Shown: in pieces, positions 1-5,769 of the stretch
How positions within the stretch are numbered: the stretch's first letter is position 1
How the letters are laid out: each line of letters opens with the position of its first letter
Translations under genes and position numbers: made by a program
The notes under the pieces: generated by a model
The model's database searches: none
What the model was told of the DNA's origin: nothing
Seen by the model: the letters and a program-made list of their open reading frames with translations, nothing else
NCBI GenBank assembly: GCA_024643485.1
Contig: JAHEMU010000096.1
Coordinates: 1 to 8,662, forward strand
Length of the DNA stretch: 8,662 nucleotides
Origin: Cytophagales bacterium
GTDB lineage: Bacteria > Bacteroidota > Bacteroidia > Cytophagales > Cyclobacteriaceae
Reading direction: 5' to 3'

Positions 1-1
1 T

Positions 2-151
2 GATATCCGAGGAAATATCGTGTGGAAAGGTGATTTTGCGCCCGATACCAAACATATTGAAATTGACACCCACAACTTCGCTTCTGGTGTTTATGTGGTA
101 CAAATCATGAATGACGCTAAAATGGTGATTAAACGTGTGGTGATTAATTGA
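2..151 (+). CDS. 3' end of a secreted protein with a type IX secretion (Por) C-terminal sorting domain; 5' end outside the window
   Basis: Frame 2 is open from the left edge to a TGA at 149-151 and gives 49 residues. They read as the last part of a type A T9SS sorting domain: a short beta-rich segment, then SGVYVVQIMND and the basic, hydrophobic ending KMVIKRVVIN. In the family, the 'asGvYvvqi...' strand and the K-x-x-K-hydrophobic tail direct passage across the outer membrane through the type IX system, after which the domain is cleaved off. The body of the protein is missing, so its enzymatic or adhesive role cannot be told. The upstream TGA at 1-3 is in another frame and is irrelevant. The family call is confident; the cargo is unknown. 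Confidence 0.85.
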   Translation, partial: DIRGNIVWKGDFAPDTKHIEIDTHNFASGVYVVQIMNDAKMVIKRVVIN

Positions 152-180
152 GGTGGTATAGAATAGAGTGGTTAGAGCTG

Positions 181-231
181 GAAGGGTAAGGGGATAGGAA
201 GATAAGGGGATAAGGGAAAAGGGGGTAAGGG
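181..231 (+). other. G-rich purine tract with a canonical G-quadruplex motif
   Basis: The plus strand is almost all purine here. Four G-runs at 206-209, 214-216, 221-225 and 229-231 are separated by loops of 4, 4 and 3 nt (ATAA, AAAA, TAA), which meets the standard rule of four runs of at least three G with loops of 1-7 nt. The octamer GATAAGGG occurs twice in tandem at 201-208 and 209-216, and related GGGTAAG/GGGATAGG blocks lie just before, so the tract looks like a decayed short tandem repeat. It lies 30-80 nt after the sorting-domain gene and upstream of the transketolase promoter. Folding in the cell is not shown. Confidence 0.6.
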
Positions 232-233
232 CG

Positions 234-319
234 TATAGGTAATCAGTAGTTAGTCGACCCCGTAGGGGTCAAACCTTACTAGCCGTAGAAATGAGAACGT
301 GTTCTATTAAAGGGGTTAA
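234..319. repeat. Intergenic repeat, copy 1, with a 15-nt hairpin palindrome
   Basis: This is the first of two similar units whose matching positions are 91 nt apart. Positions 243-276 are identical to 334-367, and the flanks are clearly related but diverged (TATAGGTA at the start, a TTCTATTA / TTCCATTA block near the end). At 256-270 lies the perfect palindrome GACCCCGTAGGGGTC: 6-bp GC-rich arms with a 3-nt centre. No reading frame or T-tract accompanies it. It resembles the REP-like intergenic palindromes that are scattered through some Bacteroidota genomes, but membership of such a family is inferred from form only. Confidence 0.75.
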
Positions 320-324
320 GAGAT

Positions 325-410
325 TATAGGTATTCAGTAGTTAGTCGACCCCGTAGGGGTCAAACCTCCCTAACCGTGGAATTCATAACCCGTTCCATTA
401 TAGGGTATTA
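325..410. repeat. Intergenic repeat, copy 2, with the same hairpin palindrome
   Basis: This is the second unit, in direct orientation to the one at 234-319. The palindrome GACCCCGTAGGGGTC is at 347-361. The 34-nt core (334-367) is unchanged between copies, whereas the right-hand part (368-410) has drifted. The copy ends just before the T-rich stretch taken here as the -33 region of the transketolase promoter, so a hairpin in the DNA or in a read-through transcript would sit immediately upstream of that promoter. Confidence 0.75.
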
Positions 411-411
411 C

Positions 412-443
412 TTTTTAATTTCCACCAATAATCCCTATCTTCG
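412..443 (+). promoter_or_regulatory. Candidate Bacteroidota promoter for the transketolase genes
   Basis: TATCTTCG at 436-443 matches the -7 consensus TAnnTTTG at all but one fixed position. A T-run at 412-416 lies 19 nt upstream, where the TTTG -33 element belongs, but it lacks the G. Transcription would begin about 20 nt before the ATG at 471. The A/T-rich leader without a Shine-Dalgarno sequence fits the phylum. The -7 half is the stronger part of the match. Confidence 0.45.
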
Positions 444-470
444 CACCCGAAATCACAACTATAATTTTCA

Positions 471-1322
471 ATGAATAATCAACCCAACTTTAACGAACTT
501 AATCAATTGTGTTCTCAGGTTCGCCGCGACATTCTAAGAATGGTACACGCGGTGAATTCCGGCCATCCAGGTGGTTCCATGGGATGTACAGAGTACTTTG
601 TGGCTTTGTATTTTCACTTAATGAAACACGATAAAAACTTCAATCCGACCGGTGCTAATGAAGATATGTTCTTCCTAAGTAATGGTCACATCTCTCCAGT
701 TTGGTATAGCGTACTCGCTCGTTCTGGCTATTTTGAGGTGTCGGAATTGGCAACATTCAGAAAACTAAACACTCGTTTGCAAGGTCACCCAGCAACAGAA
801 GAGGGATTACCAGGTATCAGAATAGCTTCTGGTTCTTTAGGTCAAGGTCTTTCTGCTGCAACTGGTGCTGCTCAAATTAAAAAGTTGAACAAAGATCCTC
901 AAACCGTTTATGTGTTAATGGGTGATGGCGAAATCCAAGAAGGACAAGTTTGGGAAGCTGCCATGTATGCTGCACACAATAAAGTAGATAACCTTATCGC
1001 TACAATTGATGTGAATGGTCAACAAATCGATGGACCTACCAACGAGGTGTTGAATCTTGGAAACATTCGTGCGAAATGGGAAGCTTTCGGATGGGAAGTG
1101 ATTGAAAGTAAAGGTAACGATATGGAAAATTTGGTGGCTCAACTAGAGGTTGCTAAATCAAAATTAGGTAAAGGCAAACCTGTACTTAACCTAATGAGAA
1201 CTGAAATGGGTTACGGTGTTGACTTTATGGTGGGTACTCATAAATGGCATGGAGTTGCTCCAAATGACGAACAACTTGCCAATGCTTTGGGTCAATTAAA
1301 AGAAACATTAGGAGATTATTAA
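471..1322 (+). CDS. tkt: Transketolase, N-terminal (ThDP pyrophosphate-binding) subunit
   Basis: This 283-residue protein is the first half of transketolase (EC 2.2.1.1), which moves two-carbon ketol units between sugar phosphates in the cytoplasmic non-oxidative pentose phosphate pathway. Visible signatures are GHPGGS (31-36), QGHP (105-108), SGSLGQGLS (120-128) and the ThDP/metal motif that begins GDGEIQEGQVWEA (151-163) and ends with the metal-ligand Asn at about 182 (DVNGQQIDG). The length equals the PP domain alone; full-length bacterial enzymes have about 660 residues and carry the other domains in the same chain. Those domains are encoded by the next gene after a 54-nt gap, so the active enzyme is presumably a heteromer with both subunits at each active site. 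The ATG is the first in frame, lies 28 nt after the -7 element and has no Shine-Dalgarno sequence. A 1-deoxyxylulose-5-phosphate synthase half is unlikely given the GHPGGS and QGHP motifs. Confidence 0.95.
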   Translation: MNNQPNFNELNQLCSQVRRDILRMVHAVNSGHPGGSMGCTEYFVALYFHLMKHDKNFNPTGANEDMFFLSNGHISPVWYSVLARSGYFEVSELATFRKLNTRLQGHPATEEGLPGIRIASGSLGQGLSAATGAAQIKKLNKDPQTVYVLMGDGEIQEGQVWEAAMYAAHNKVDNLIATIDVNGQQIDGPTNEVLNLGNIRAKWEAFGWEVIESKGNDMENLVAQLEVAKSKLGKGKPVLNLMRTEMGYGVDFMVGTHKWHGVAPNDEQLANALGQLKETLGDY

Positions 1323-1334
1323 TATTCAATGGTC

Positions 1335-1360
1335 ATTTATCAGATATAATGCTGATAAAT
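1335..1360 (+). promoter_or_regulatory. Perfect stem-loop between the two transketolase subunit genes
   Basis: ATTTATCAG (1335-1343) is exactly complementary in reverse to CTGATAAAT (1352-1360), leaving an 8-nt loop. It fills most of the 54-nt gap and ends 16 nt before the ATG of the second subunit. No U-run follows, so it does not look like an intrinsic terminator. A processing, mRNA-stability or translation-tuning element is possible. A dimeric operator is also possible from the symmetry. The structure is seen; the role is inferred. Confidence 0.5.
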
Positions 1361-1376
1361 CAAAAATTCAATCGAA

Positions 1377-2330
1377 ATGCCAAAATTCACATATACAGAA
1401 AAAAAAGACACCAGATCCGGTTTCGGTGACGGTTTAACCGAATTAGGAAGAACAAATCCTGAGGTTGTTGCCCTTTGTGCTGATTTGATCGGTTCATTGA
1501 AAATGGGTGATTTCAAAAAAGAAAATCCTGAACGATTCTTTCAAACAGGTATTGCTGAAGCCAATATGATTGGTTTAGCAGCGGGTATGGCCACGGCGGG
1601 TAAAATTCCTTTTACAGGAACTTTCGCAAACTTTTCAACTGGTCGTGTTTACGATCAAATTCGTCAGTCAGTTGCATACTCGGAAAAAAACGTAAAAATC
1701 TGCGCTTCACATGCTGGATTAACTTTAGGTGAAGACGGCGCGACCCACCAAATTCTGGAAGATGTAGGGATGATGAAAATGCTTCCCAACTTTACAGTAA
1801 TCGTTCCTTGCGATTATAATCAAACAAAAGCTGCAACTATCGCCATAGCCGAACACCACGGTCCGGTTTATTTGCGTTTTGGCCGTCCAAGCTGGCCGGT
1901 TTTCACCAACCCCGCTGAAAAATTCGAGATTGGTAAAGCGCAAAAAATGATCGAAGGTAAGGATGTTACTATTTTTGCAAGCGGCCATTTAGTTTGGTAT
2001 GCGATTCTAGCTGAAGAAATGCTAGAAGCTCAAGGAATAAGTGCTGAAGTAATTAACATTCATACCATCAAACCTTTGGATGTTGACAGTGTTCTTAACT
2101 CTGTTAAAAAAACGGGTTGTGCGGTAATCGCTGAAGAACACCAAATGAACGGTGGACTAGGTGAAAGCATAGCTTCGGTTTTGGCCCAACATCACCCCGC
2201 TCCTATTCGTTTGGTAGCTGTAAATGATTCATTTGGTGAAAGTGGTACACCTACACAATTATTGGAAAAATATGGCCTTTCTCCGGAAAATATCGTAGAA
2301 AAAGCCAAAGAAGTTATAAAATTAAAATAA
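1377..2330 (+). CDS. tkt: Transketolase, C-terminal (pyrimidine-binding plus regulatory) subunit
   Basis: This 317-residue protein is the second half of the split transketolase. The ThDP pyrimidine-binding domain covers about residues 5-170 and holds the catalytic glutamate in GIAEANMIGL (Glu61), which activates the thiamine ring. Further family blocks are GTFANFS, HAGLTLGEDGATHQ and the VPCD turn. RFGRP closes this domain, and the transketolase C-terminal domain runs from about 190 (GKDVTIFASGH) to the end, with INIHTIKPLD and EEHQMNGGLGE. It provides what the preceding gene lacks and must act with it. The ATG at 1377 follows the A-rich CAAAAATTCAATCGAA leader. There is no separate promoter in the gap, so the two are almost certainly co-transcribed. 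E1 components of 2-oxo acid dehydrogenases share the fold, but the neighbour and the GIAEANM context favour transketolase. Confidence 0.95.
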   Translation: MPKFTYTEKKDTRSGFGDGLTELGRTNPEVVALCADLIGSLKMGDFKKENPERFFQTGIAEANMIGLAAGMATAGKIPFTGTFANFSTGRVYDQIRQSVAYSEKNVKICASHAGLTLGEDGATHQILEDVGMMKMLPNFTVIVPCDYNQTKAATIAIAEHHGPVYLRFGRPSWPVFTNPAEKFEIGKAQKMIEGKDVTIFASGHLVWYAILAEEMLEAQGISAEVINIHTIKPLDVDSVLNSVKKTGCAVIAEEHQMNGGLGESIASVLAQHHPAPIRLVAVNDSFGESGTPTQLLEKYGLSPENIVEKAKEVIKLK

Positions 2331-2336
2331 TCCAAT

Positions 2337-3263
2337 TTGTTCCGCACGATTGCACTTATATCGCTTTGCTTTTTCGTGACTCGTGCGGAACTTTCTTATT
2401 CCCAGGACGCTAAGAAATTATTCAACAAAGGGTTTCATTACCTTAGTATAGATAATTTTGAGTCCATCAACTACCTCTCTCAATCTATCGCACTAGATTC
2501 CTGCAATGCTGAAGCCTATTATTTTAGAGGCATTGCTCATTTTAAGGAAGATCAGTTAAATGAAGCCCTCTCAGATTTCTCAAAAGCGGAGTCTCTGGAT
2601 AAAAAACTTGAATTAGTCCCAGCGTATAAAGGATTTACCTTTAGAAAATTAGGGCAATATGATAGTGCCTTTCAAAATTTTAATCGTTATATCATCAGTC
2701 ATGCGGCTGACACCAGTGCATACTCCCTGATTCTAAGGGGTAAAATGAGGCAAAAAGCCGGAGACATAGATGGCGCAATCGAAGACTTTGGGCTGGCCGT
2801 AAACCTTGACCCACTTAAAGAAAGTTATCATTATCATAAATTCCTCGCGTATTTCGAACGGGGGAATTTCTCCAACGCCATGAAGGAAATTGATCAAGCC
2901 ATTTCTTTAAATTCTTCCTTCTACGGTTATTACCTATTCAAAGGAAATATCTATTATGCGCAAAGGCAATATTCTCTCGCTAAAGCGCAGTACTCTATCG
3001 CTCTCGATTTGAACATTAACAACGGAGATTTGTATTTCAAAAGAGGGCTAGCAGAAAAAGAATTAAAGAATTTCAAAGAAGCCATCCTCGATTTTGATAC
3101 CGCCATTGCCTATAATGAATATGATGGCACTTACTTTTTCCATCGAGGTTACGCCAAATTAGGACTCGGTGATAAAAATGGAGCCTGCGACGATTGGAGT
3201 ATCGCCGGGAACTTGGGCTTTTATGAAGATTTCGACAAGATTAAAGAAGTTTGTGACCAATAA
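2337..3263 (+). CDS. Secreted or periplasmic TPR-repeat protein
   Basis: This 308-residue protein opens with a short signal peptide (hydrophobic core at about 5-14, probable cleavage near residue 23, SYSQ) and is then built almost entirely of about eight tetratricopeptide repeats between residues 24 and 297. Typical cores are AYYFRGIAHFKEDQLNEALSDFSKA, split over 60-84, and DLYFKRGLAEKE at 231-242. The last repeat ends with the GDKNGACDDWSIAGNLG form (278-294) common in Bacteroidota TPR proteins. Such repeats bind partner proteins; no enzymatic domain is present and the partner is unknown. The start must be TTG at 2337: the frame is closed by the transketolase stop at 2328-2330, and the first in-frame ATG comes about 135 residues in, well after the signal peptide. 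The cysteine at residue 11 is not in a proper lipobox (preceding residue Leu), so a lipoprotein is unlikely. It is probably co-transcribed with transketolase. Confidence 0.85.
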   Translation: MFRTIALISLCFFVTRAELSYSQDAKKLFNKGFHYLSIDNFESINYLSQSIALDSCNAEAYYFRGIAHFKEDQLNEALSDFSKAESLDKKLELVPAYKGFTFRKLGQYDSAFQNFNRYIISHAADTSAYSLILRGKMRQKAGDIDGAIEDFGLAVNLDPLKESYHYHKFLAYFERGNFSNAMKEIDQAISLNSSFYGYYLFKGNIYYAQRQYSLAKAQYSIALDLNINNGDLYFKRGLAEKELKNFKEAILDFDTAIAYNEYDGTYFFHRGYAKLGLGDKNGACDDWSIAGNLGFYEDFDKIKEVCDQ

Positions 3264-3292
3264 TACTGACTTTTCCAAAGAAGAAGTATAAA

Positions 3293-3304
3293 TTGCTTAA
3301 GCAA
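3293..3304. promoter_or_regulatory. 12-bp palindrome upstream of the SPFH gene
   Basis: TTGCTTAAGCAA is a perfect 12-bp palindrome, 32 nt before the ATG at 3337. It could be a small operator, but it has no match I recognise, and a palindrome of this length can arise by chance in A/T-rich DNA. The rest of the 73-nt gap shows a weak imperfect hairpin (3263-3289, arms ATACT/AGTAT enclosing CTTT/AAAG) and no convincing promoter with correct spacing. Confidence 0.25.
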
Positions 3305-3336
3305 ATAAAGAAATCTCAAAATTTAAAAAAATCAAT

Positions 3337-4155
3337 ATGGATAATCGTAAATTTTTACCTGTTATCGTTGTTGCCGTAATATCGGTAATCATCATTGCAG
3401 CCTTTTCATCGAGCATGTTTTATACTGTTCAGGTGACTGAGAGAGCTGTCGTTTTCTACAAATTTTCGGGTGACTTGGATAAAGTCAATGTGATTACTCC
3501 AGGCTTACATGTGAAAGCACCTTGGAATGAGGTTTACATCTATGATGTGTCAGAAAAAACGCAAGAAGAGTCGATGGACGTCCTTGATAAGAACGGTTTG
3601 TCAATCAATGTGGACGTTACTATTCGTTTCTATCCTATTTATGATAGAATAGGATTCATCCATGAGAATTTCACTAGAAGTTATGTGGATAGATTGGTTA
3701 TTCCTGAGGCGAGATCAACCGTCCGTCAAGTAATGGGTCGGTACACAGCCGAAGAAATTTATTCTACCAAACGTTCTGATGTGGAAACTGCAATAAAAGC
3801 AGAAACTGGCTCAATCTTGGAGACAAATAACATCAAAATGACAGCATTATTGATTCGTTCAATAAACCTTCCTGCCCAAATCAAACAAGCGATTGAAAAT
3901 AAATTGGAACAAGAGCAAGAAGCATTGGCCTATCAGTACCGTTTGGATAAAGAAAAAAGTGAAGCAGAAAGAAAAAGAATTGCTGCTGAAGGAGAGGCTG
4001 CTGCAAATGATATCGTAAATAGTTCATTAACTGAAAAACTTTTAACTATGAGAGGGATTGAAGCTACATTGGAACTATCCAAATCGCCAAATTCCAAAAT
4101 AATTGTAGTAGGAGGTGGTGAAAATGGATTGCCATTAATTTTGGGAAATAATTAG
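3337..4155 (+). CDS. Prohibitin-like SPFH-domain membrane protein
   Basis: This 272-residue protein has one N-terminal membrane segment (about 6-24, VIVVAVISVIIIAAF) and then an SPFH/band 7 domain (about 28-185). The domain shows ERAVVFYKFSGDLDKV, ITPGLHVKAPW, DKNGLSINVDVTIRFYP and INLPAQIKQAIENKLEQEQ. A charged coiled coil rich in Ala/Glu/Lys follows (about 184-225), as in prohibitins, and the chain ends with a beta-like IIVVGGGENGLPLIL. Family members assemble into large rings on membranes and often protect or restrain membrane proteases such as FtsH (HflK/HflC) or organise membrane domains. The order membrane anchor, SPFH, coiled coil and the total length fit the prohibitin branch rather than flotillin, and no separate HflK/HflC partner is next to it. 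No protease gene is adjacent, so its client is unknown. The ATG is supported by the immediate membrane segment. Confidence 0.9.
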   Translation: MDNRKFLPVIVVAVISVIIIAAFSSSMFYTVQVTERAVVFYKFSGDLDKVNVITPGLHVKAPWNEVYIYDVSEKTQEESMDVLDKNGLSINVDVTIRFYPIYDRIGFIHENFTRSYVDRLVIPEARSTVRQVMGRYTAEEIYSTKRSDVETAIKAETGSILETNNIKMTALLIRSINLPAQIKQAIENKLEQEQEALAYQYRLDKEKSEAERKRIAAEGEAAANDIVNSSLTEKLLTMRGIEATLELSKSPNSKIIVVGGGENGLPLILGNN

Positions 4156-4172
4156 CAAATAATGTAAATTAG
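4139..4172 (+). promoter_or_regulatory. Candidate promoter for the gltA cluster, overlapping the end of the SPFH gene
   Basis: TTTTG at 4139-4143 and TAAATTAG at 4165-4172 are 21 nt apart, inside the 19-21 nt range of the TTTG / TAnnTTTG promoter, with one mismatch in the -7 element. The -33 part lies in the last codons of the upstream gene. The remaining leader to the ATG at 4220 is very A/T-rich and shows no Shine-Dalgarno sequence. In such A/T-rich DNA a chance match is possible. Confidence 0.4.
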
Positions 4173-4219
4173 CATTGCTACCTATTATTAACATTATATT
4201 TATTTAAATCTCTATTAAT

Positions 4220-5506
4220 ATGTCTGAAACAGCTAAAATAATATACGACGGCAAAGAATACGAACTCCCCGTCATCACTGGAACTGAAAATGAAAAGGCC
4301 ATTGATATTGGGTCGTTACGCCAAATGTCCGGGCTAATCACTTTGGATTATGGCTATAAGAACACAGGAGCTACTTCAAGTAAAATCACCTTCCTAGATG
4401 GAGAAAAAGGCATCCTAAAATATAGAGGATACGGCATTGAAGAATTAGCGGAAAAAAGCTCCTTTATTGAAGTAGCCTATCTATTGATTTTTGGGGACCT
4501 TCCAAATCAAGATCAATTGGAGCGTTTTGAAGGTGCAATCAGAAATAACCGAATGGTTCACGAAGATTACAAAAGAATCTTGGGTGGATTCCCTTCTAGG
4601 TCTCACCCTATGGGGGTATTAAGTAGCTTGGTTACTTCTTTAACTGCTTTCTTCCCTGAATCATTAGACCCTAACAGATCTCCTGAAGGTGTAAACCTGA
4701 GTATCGTTCGAATATTGGCGAAAATGCCAACTTTTGCTGCTTGGACTTACAAACATAAAATTGGACATCCAGTTAATTATCCTTCTTCAAAAGAGGATTA
4801 TTGTTCGAACTTACTTCACATGATGTTCAAACAACCGGGTGCCGATTATGAAGTAGATCCTGTAATTGCTAATGCTTTAGATAAATTACTTATCCTTCAT
4901 GCAGATCATGAACAAAATTGTTCTACTTCAACAGTAAGAATTACAGGTTCAAGCCATGGTAGTTTATATACCTCCGTATCAGCCGGTATCAATGCCTTAT
5001 GGGGTCCGTTACACGGTGGTGCAAATATGGAAGTGATCAATACGTTAGAAAACATCCGTGAAGATGGTGGGGACACTAAAAAATGGATGGATAAAGCAAA
5101 AGATAAAGATGATCCATTCCGTTTAATGGGTTTTGGACACAGAGTTTACAAAAACTTTGATCCAAGAGCTCGAATCATTAAGAAAGCTGCTGACGATGTG
5201 TTAGATAAACTAGGGGTAAATGACCCTGTTTTAGACATAGCCAAAGGCCTTGAACGAGTAGCTCTTGAGGATGAATATTTTGTTGAAAGAAAACTATATC
5301 CTAACGTAGATTTCTACTCTGGAATTATCTATAGAGCTTTAGGTATTCCGGTGGATATGTTTACAGTTCTATTTGCTTTAGGTCGTCTGCCAGGTTGGAT
5401 TGCTCAGTGGAAAGAAATGAGAGAAAATAAGGAGCCAATTGGCCGTCCTCGTCAGGTATATACCGGCGAAACAAACAGAACTTATGTACCTCTTAACCAA
5501 AGATAA
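4220..5506 (+). CDS. gltA: Citrate synthase (type II, GltA)
   Basis: The enzyme condenses acetyl-CoA with oxaloacetate to citrate, the entry step of the TCA cycle (EC 2.3.3.16). At 428 residues it has the length of the larger hexameric type of Gram-negative bacteria. The catalytic triad is recognisable as His265 (WGPLHGGANMEV), His307 (GFGHRVYKNFDPRAR) and Asp364 (YPNVDFYSGIIY); the oxaloacetate-binding His230 is in LHADHEQNCSTSTVR. The N-terminal small beta domain (ITGTENEKAIDIGSLR, then DPG-like TFLDGEKGILKYRGYGIEELA at about 57-77) is typical of GltA and is absent from the shorter archaeal/Gram-positive form. 2-Methylcitrate synthases are shorter, so that alternative is unlikely. The stop codon TAA shares its last base with the ATG of the next gene. 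Confidence 0.97.
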   Translation: MSETAKIIYDGKEYELPVITGTENEKAIDIGSLRQMSGLITLDYGYKNTGATSSKITFLDGEKGILKYRGYGIEELAEKSSFIEVAYLLIFGDLPNQDQLERFEGAIRNNRMVHEDYKRILGGFPSRSHPMGVLSSLVTSLTAFFPESLDPNRSPEGVNLSIVRILAKMPTFAAWTYKHKIGHPVNYPSSKEDYCSNLLHMMFKQPGADYEVDPVIANALDKLLILHADHEQNCSTSTVRITGSSHGSLYTSVSAGINALWGPLHGGANMEVINTLENIREDGGDTKKWMDKAKDKDDPFRLMGFGHRVYKNFDPRARIIKKAADDVLDKLGVNDPVLDIAKGLERVALEDEYFVERKLYPNVDFYSGIIYRALGIPVDMFTVLFALGRLPGWIAQWKEMRENKEPIGRPRQVYTGETNRTYVPLNQR

Positions 5507-5769
5507 TGGAACTCAAAAAATCATTTGAAGATGCTAAAACTAGCGTTGAACAACTTACTCAAAAACCCGATAATGATGAATTATTGAAGTTGTACGGTTT
5601 GTTCAAACAAGCAACTATTGGAAATAATAATGGATCTGAGCCAGGTGGTTTTGATTTTAAAGCAGCTGCAAAGTACAATGCCTGGAAAAATTACTACGGG
5701 ATGTCGCCTGATGAGGCCATGTCGCAGTACATTGATTTAGCCAATTCTGTTATCCAAAAATATAGTTGA
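5506..5769 (+). CDS. Acyl-CoA-binding protein (ACBP family)
   Basis: This small 87-residue protein matches ACBP over its full length, a four-helix bundle that holds long-chain acyl-CoA esters in the cytoplasm. The classic blocks are present: LYGLFKQATIGNNN (29-42) with Tyr30 and Lys34, FDFKAAAKYNAWKNYYGMS (49-67) with Lys56, and EAMSQYIDLAN (70-80) with Tyr75. These correspond to the acyl-CoA-contacting Tyr28, Lys32, Lys54 and Tyr73 of the bovine protein. The ATG overlaps the gltA stop by one base (TAATG), so translation is likely coupled to citrate synthase. ACBP is universal in eukaryotes and patchy in bacteria. Its role here is presumably to buffer or deliver acyl-CoA in fatty acid metabolism; direct contact with citrate synthase is not implied by sequence. 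Confidence 0.95.
   Translation: MELKKSFEDAKTSVEQLTQKPDNDELLKLYGLFKQATIGNNNGSEPGGFDFKAAAKYNAWKNYYGMSPDEAMSQYIDLANSVIQKYS

Noticed and set aside
152..470. Possible small RNA or tRNA gene in the repeat-bearing non-coding region.
   Set aside because: No cloverleaf, conserved T-arm or other known RNA fold is visible; the structure is limited to the G-rich tract and the two hairpin repeats.
915..1988. Minus-strand frames opposite both transketolase genes (75 and 87 codons).
   Set aside because: They run opposite conserved catalytic regions, with no family features and no start context.
2367..2371. Cysteine at residue 11 of the TPR protein as a lipoprotein attachment site.
   Set aside because: The residue before it is Leu rather than Gly, Ala or Ser, and the hydrophobic stretch continues past it, so a standard signal peptide cut near residue 23 fits better.
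3263..3289. Imperfect hairpin (ATACT/AGTAT with inner CTTT/AAAG) after the TPR gene, considered as a terminator.
   Set aside because: It has an unpaired interior, is A/T-rich and lacks a U-tract.
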